Assembly: GCA_947460165.1 (NCBI GenBank)
Contig: CANHKH010000136.1
Span: 1 to 8,148 of the forward strand
Direction of reading: 5' to 3'
DNA: 8,148 nt
Origin: Comamonadaceae bacterium
GTDB lineage: Bacteria; Pseudomonadota; Gammaproteobacteria; Burkholderiales; Burkholderiaceae_C
Within the stretch, counting starts at the first letter, position 1. Each line of letters begins with the position of its first letter. Shown here one piece after another: positions 5,545-8,148 of the stretch. The position numbers were made by a program, and so were the translations under genes. A model generated the notes under the pieces. It saw nothing but the letters and a program-made list of their open reading frames with translations, ran no database searches and was not told the DNA's origin.

Positions 5545-6861
5545 ATGCCCACCCTCGCCATCCTCATGTTGGTTGGCTTTTTTCTTTTGCTGATGGTGGG
5601 TATCCCTGTGGCCATCAGCCTGGCCGCCGTGGGGTTTGTCTTCGGCTGGCTCGGTTTTGGCGGCGGCCTTTTCAATTTGCTGCCAGCCCGCTTTTACGGC
5701 ATTGTGTCGGGCTATCAGTGGATGGCCATTCCGCTTTTCGTCTTTATGGGAGTGATGCTCGAAAAGTCGCGGCTGGCCGACGACTTGCTCGACGTCATGG
5801 GTCATCTGGCCGGTGGCGTCAAGGGCGGCATGGCGGTGGGCATCGTCTTGTTTGGGGTGCTCATGGGTGCGACCACAGGGATTGTCGGCGCCACCATCAT
5901 CACCCTGGGCTTGCTGACGCTTCCTACGCTCATTCGCAGGGGCTATGACAAGAGTGTTGCGTGCGGCGTGATCTGCGCCTCGGGCACGCTAGGCCAGATC
6001 ATCCCGCCTAGCCTGATCCTGATCCTGCTGTCCGACATCATGCAGCTGTCGGTAGGCACCTTGTTCGCAGCCGCAGTGGGTCCTGGCTTGCTCTTGGCCG
6101 TGATCTACATCATCTACATCTTGGTCATGGGTTGGCTCAAGCCAGCCTCCATGCCACCCATCCCCCTCGACGAGCGTGATGCGGTCTCACGGCGTGAGCT
6201 GTGGGTGCGGTTTTTCAAAGTACTGTTGCCGCCCGTCCTGCTTGTGTGCGCGGTGCTGGGCTCCATCGTAGGGGGGGTGGCCGCGCCCACCGAGGCAGCA
6301 TCCATGGGCGCGGTGGGCGCCGTACTGATCACCGCCTTGTCGGGTCGCTTTACGCTGAAAACTCTGCGTGAGACTGCGCTGGAGACCAGCAAGATCACCG
6401 CGATCATGATGTTCATTCTCATGACGGCCCAGGTCTTCGCACTGGCATTTCGGGGTCTGCAGGGTGAAGAACTCATTCAAAAGATGTTTGATTCCTTGCC
6501 AGGAGGTGTGAACACCGCGATCGGCTTCATGATGCTGATGATTTTCGTGCTCGGGTTCTTCATCGAGTGGATCGAGATCAGTTACATCGCGGTTCCGCTG
6601 TTCTTGCCGATCTTGCTCAGCTTGGGTGTCGACCCAGTCTGGCTCGCCATGCTGATCACAGTCAACCTGCAGTCGAGCTTTTTGACGCCGCCCTTTGGCT
6701 GGGCACTGTTCTACCTCAAGGGCGTTGCGCCCCCGGAGGTCAATATCAAGGACATTTACCGCGGCGTCGTCCCCTTCATCTGCTTGCAACTCTTGGCGTT
6801 GTTGCTGGTTTTTCTTTTCCCTTCGATTGCGCTGTGGTTGCCCAAGGCCATAGGCTGGTAA
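5545..6861 (+). CDS. TRAP transporter large permease subunit, DctM type
   Basis: This 438-residue integral membrane protein is the sodium-coupled transport channel of the TRAP system. It has about 11-12 hydrophobic segments from residue 4 to 432. The core signature is present: MGATTGIVGATIITLGLL (about 107-124), LPTLIRRGYDKSVA (126-139), then SGTLGQIIPPSLILILLSD (146-164). The second half has VAAPTEAASMGAVGAV (245-260) and the late LQSSFLTPPFGWALFYLKG (375-393). These match the large subunit of the mannitol/chloroaromatic (FcbT3-like) TRAP branch. The start is uncertain by three codons: ATG 5545 follows the DctQ stop by one base, while GTG 5536, in frame, has GGAG (5525-5528) at better spacing and would overlap dctQ by 8 bases. 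Length is normal and no frameshift is seen. Confidence 0.94.
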   Translation: MPTLAILMLVGFFLLLMVGIPVAISLAAVGFVFGWLGFGGGLFNLLPARFYGIVSGYQWMAIPLFVFMGVMLEKSRLADDLLDVMGHLAGGVKGGMAVGIVLFGVLMGATTGIVGATIITLGLLTLPTLIRRGYDKSVACGVICASGTLGQIIPPSLILILLSDIMQLSVGTLFAAAVGPGLLLAVIYIIYILVMGWLKPASMPPIPLDERDAVSRRELWVRFFKVLLPPVLLVCAVLGSIVGGVAAPTEAASMGAVGAVLITALSGRFTLKTLRETALETSKITAIMMFILMTAQVFALAFRGLQGEELIQKMFDSLPGGVNTAIGFMMLMIFVLGFFIEWIEISYIAVPLFLPILLSLGVDPVWLAMLITVNLQSSFLTPPFGWALFYLKGVAPPEVNIKDIYRGVVPFICLQLLALLLVFLFPSIALWLPKAIGW

Positions 6862-6880
6862 CTGTCGAGCCCTAATTCTC

Positions 6881-8148
6881 ATGATCCGTACTTTGAGCGC
6901 CCTAGGGGGCATGCAGGTTGCGCCCCATCACCTTGCGGCGCAAGCCGGCCGCGATGTGTTGCGCGAAGGCGGCAATGCCGTCGAAGCCATGGTGGCCGCG
7001 GCTGCGGCCATCGCTGTGGTGTACCCCCACATGAATGCTTTGGGTGGTGACGGCTTCTGGCTGATTCACGAGCCCGGAAAGCCGCCTGTGGCCATCGACG
7101 CTTGTGGGCAGGCGGCCGGCTTGGCCAGTCTGGACTTTTATGCCGGCCAGACGGTGATCCCGCCACGCGGGCCGAAGGCCGCGCTCACAGTGGCCGGTAC
7201 CGTGGGCGGCTGGGCCAAGGCGCTGGAGGTGGCGGCCCCTTGGGGCAGTGCCTTGCCGCTGCCCCGATTGCTGGCTGATGCGATCCGGCATGCGCGGCTT
7301 GGGGTGCCCGTGACGGCCGGTCAAACTGCGTTGACCGGACAAAAACTGGGAGGCCTGAAGGACGCGCCTGGTTTTGCAGACGCTTTTTTGGTCAACGGCG
7401 CCCCGCCGTCGGTCGGTCACCTGCTGCGCCAGCCTGCATTGGCCGACACCTTGGCGGCTCTGGCGGCCCGCGGACTCGATGACTTTTACCGTGGCAGCGT
7501 TGCCGAGCAGATGGCCACTGAACTAGAGCGTGTGGGCAGTCCCTTGCGCGCCAGCGACCTGGCGAGCTACCAGGCCCAGCTTGTGACGCCGCTGGCTGTG
7601 CGCCTGGCAGATGCCACGGTGTACAACCTGCCGCCGCCCACCCAGGGTCTGGCGGCGCTCATGATTCTGGGCTTGTTCGACCGGCTGGGTGTCACCCAAG
7701 GTGAGGGCTTTGCCCACGTGCATGGCCTGGTGGAAGCCACCAAGCGAGCCTTCCGAGTGCGCGATCGCGTGGTCACCGATCCCCGGCGCTTACCCGCTGA
7801 TCCCCAGGGTTTTCTCGAGCCCGGGACACTGGCCGCGCTGGCTGCCGAGATCGACCCCTCGCGTGCGCTGCCTTGGCCCGACCCGGCGGCCCCAGGTGAC
7901 ACCATCTGGATGGGCGCTGTCGACGCTCAGGGTCGCGCTGTGAGCTTCATCCAAAGCGTTTATTGGGAGTTTGGCTCTGGCGTGGTGTTGCGCAACACGG
8001 GTGTGACCTGGCAGAACCGCGGCAGCAGTTTCTCACTCGACCCCCGGGCACTTAACGCGCTAGAGCCAGGGCGCAAACCCTTTCATACGCTCAACCCGTC
8101 CCTGGCCCATTTCGACGATGGTCGGGTCATGCCTTACGGCACCATGGG
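6881..8148 (+). CDS. Gamma-glutamyltransferase-family Ntn-hydrolase, 3' end cut off by window
   Basis: The first 422 residues of a GGT-fold hydrolase are present; the frame is open to the right edge. These proteins are made as a precursor that cuts itself before a threonine, which becomes the nucleophile for amide-bond cleavage. The N-terminus shows LREGGNAVEAMVAAAAAIAVVYP and the LGGDGFWLI segment (about 28-62). GDTIW at 339-343 carries the probable autocleavage and catalytic T341, followed by a VDAQGRAVSFIQSVY strand and EFGSGVVL (363-370), then RKPFHTLNPSLA. The glutamate-binding arginine that follows AID in classical GGT is replaced here (AIDACGQ, 71-77). No signal peptide is visible, so the enzyme should be cytoplasmic. 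Such proteins include oxamate amidohydrolase (HpxW) and cephalosporin acylases. It lies 19 bases after the TRAP permease with no clear Shine-Dalgarno, so it probably acts on what that transporter imports. Confidence 0.9.
   Translation, partial: MIRTLSALGGMQVAPHHLAAQAGRDVLREGGNAVEAMVAAAAAIAVVYPHMNALGGDGFWLIHEPGKPPVAIDACGQAAGLASLDFYAGQTVIPPRGPKAALTVAGTVGGWAKALEVAAPWGSALPLPRLLADAIRHARLGVPVTAGQTALTGQKLGGLKDAPGFADAFLVNGAPPSVGHLLRQPALADTLAALAARGLDDFYRGSVAEQMATELERVGSPLRASDLASYQAQLVTPLAVRLADATVYNLPPPTQGLAALMILGLFDRLGVTQGEGFAHVHGLVEATKRAFRVRDRVVTDPRRLPADPQGFLEPGTLAALAAEIDPSRALPWPDPAAPGDTIWMGAVDAQGRAVSFIQSVYWEFGSGVVLRNTGVTWQNRGSSFSLDPRALNALEPGRKPFHTLNPSLAHFDDGRVMPYGTM

Noticed and set aside
6187..6912. 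Minus-strand open frame opposite the DctM-type gene
   Set aside because: Its product is highly charged, repetitive in Gln/Arg/His and lies fully opposite a membrane protein gene with intact signatures.

Overview
The window looks like a piece of a Betaproteobacterial chromosome, most likely Burkholderiales and Comamonadaceae-like. The grounds are high GC, Bug-type solute-binding proteins in tandem, and the mix of tripartite tricarboxylate transporter (TTT) and TRAP components typical of that group. This placement is inferred from gene content only. All convincing genes are on the + strand, in two blocks separated by a 530-base gap.

Block 1 (1-3370) holds four tightly packed genes: the 3' part of a Bug/TctC-type periplasmic binding protein, a second complete Bug protein with a twin-arginine-like signal, an AhpD/carboxymuconolactone-decarboxylase-like protein without its redox cysteines, and a member of the maleate isomerase / arylmalonate decarboxylase / Asp-Glu racemase superfamily. 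Gaps are 16, -4 and 7 bases, so this is very probably one operon. It looks like capture of an organic acid followed by its turnover, but no substrate can be named. No TctA or TctB membrane component is present in the window.

The gap (3371-3900) contains no convincing gene. It holds a 7-bp hairpin just after block 1, a 72-codon minus-strand frame of unknown meaning, an imperfect palindrome that reads as an intrinsic terminator on the minus strand, and a good sigma-70-like promoter with an extended -10 about 50 bases before the next gene. A short inverted repeat overlaps the -10 and could be an operator.

Block 2 (3901 to the right edge) is a complete TRAP transporter: a DctP-type binding protein of the TakP/FcbT1 type, a DctQ-type small membrane subunit and a DctM-type large permease. 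It is followed 19 bases later by a gamma-glutamyltransferase-fold hydrolase that runs off the right edge. The layout suggests import of a carboxylate or amide compound followed by cytoplasmic cleavage by the Ntn-hydrolase. Block 2 uses visibly more TTG and CTT leucine codons and more T-rich codons than block 1, so the two blocks may have different histories.

Nothing here is a phage, CRISPR array, insertion sequence or defence system. The best leads are the unusual active-site residues of the racemase-family enzyme and of the GGT-family enzyme, and the unexplained architecture of the gap.
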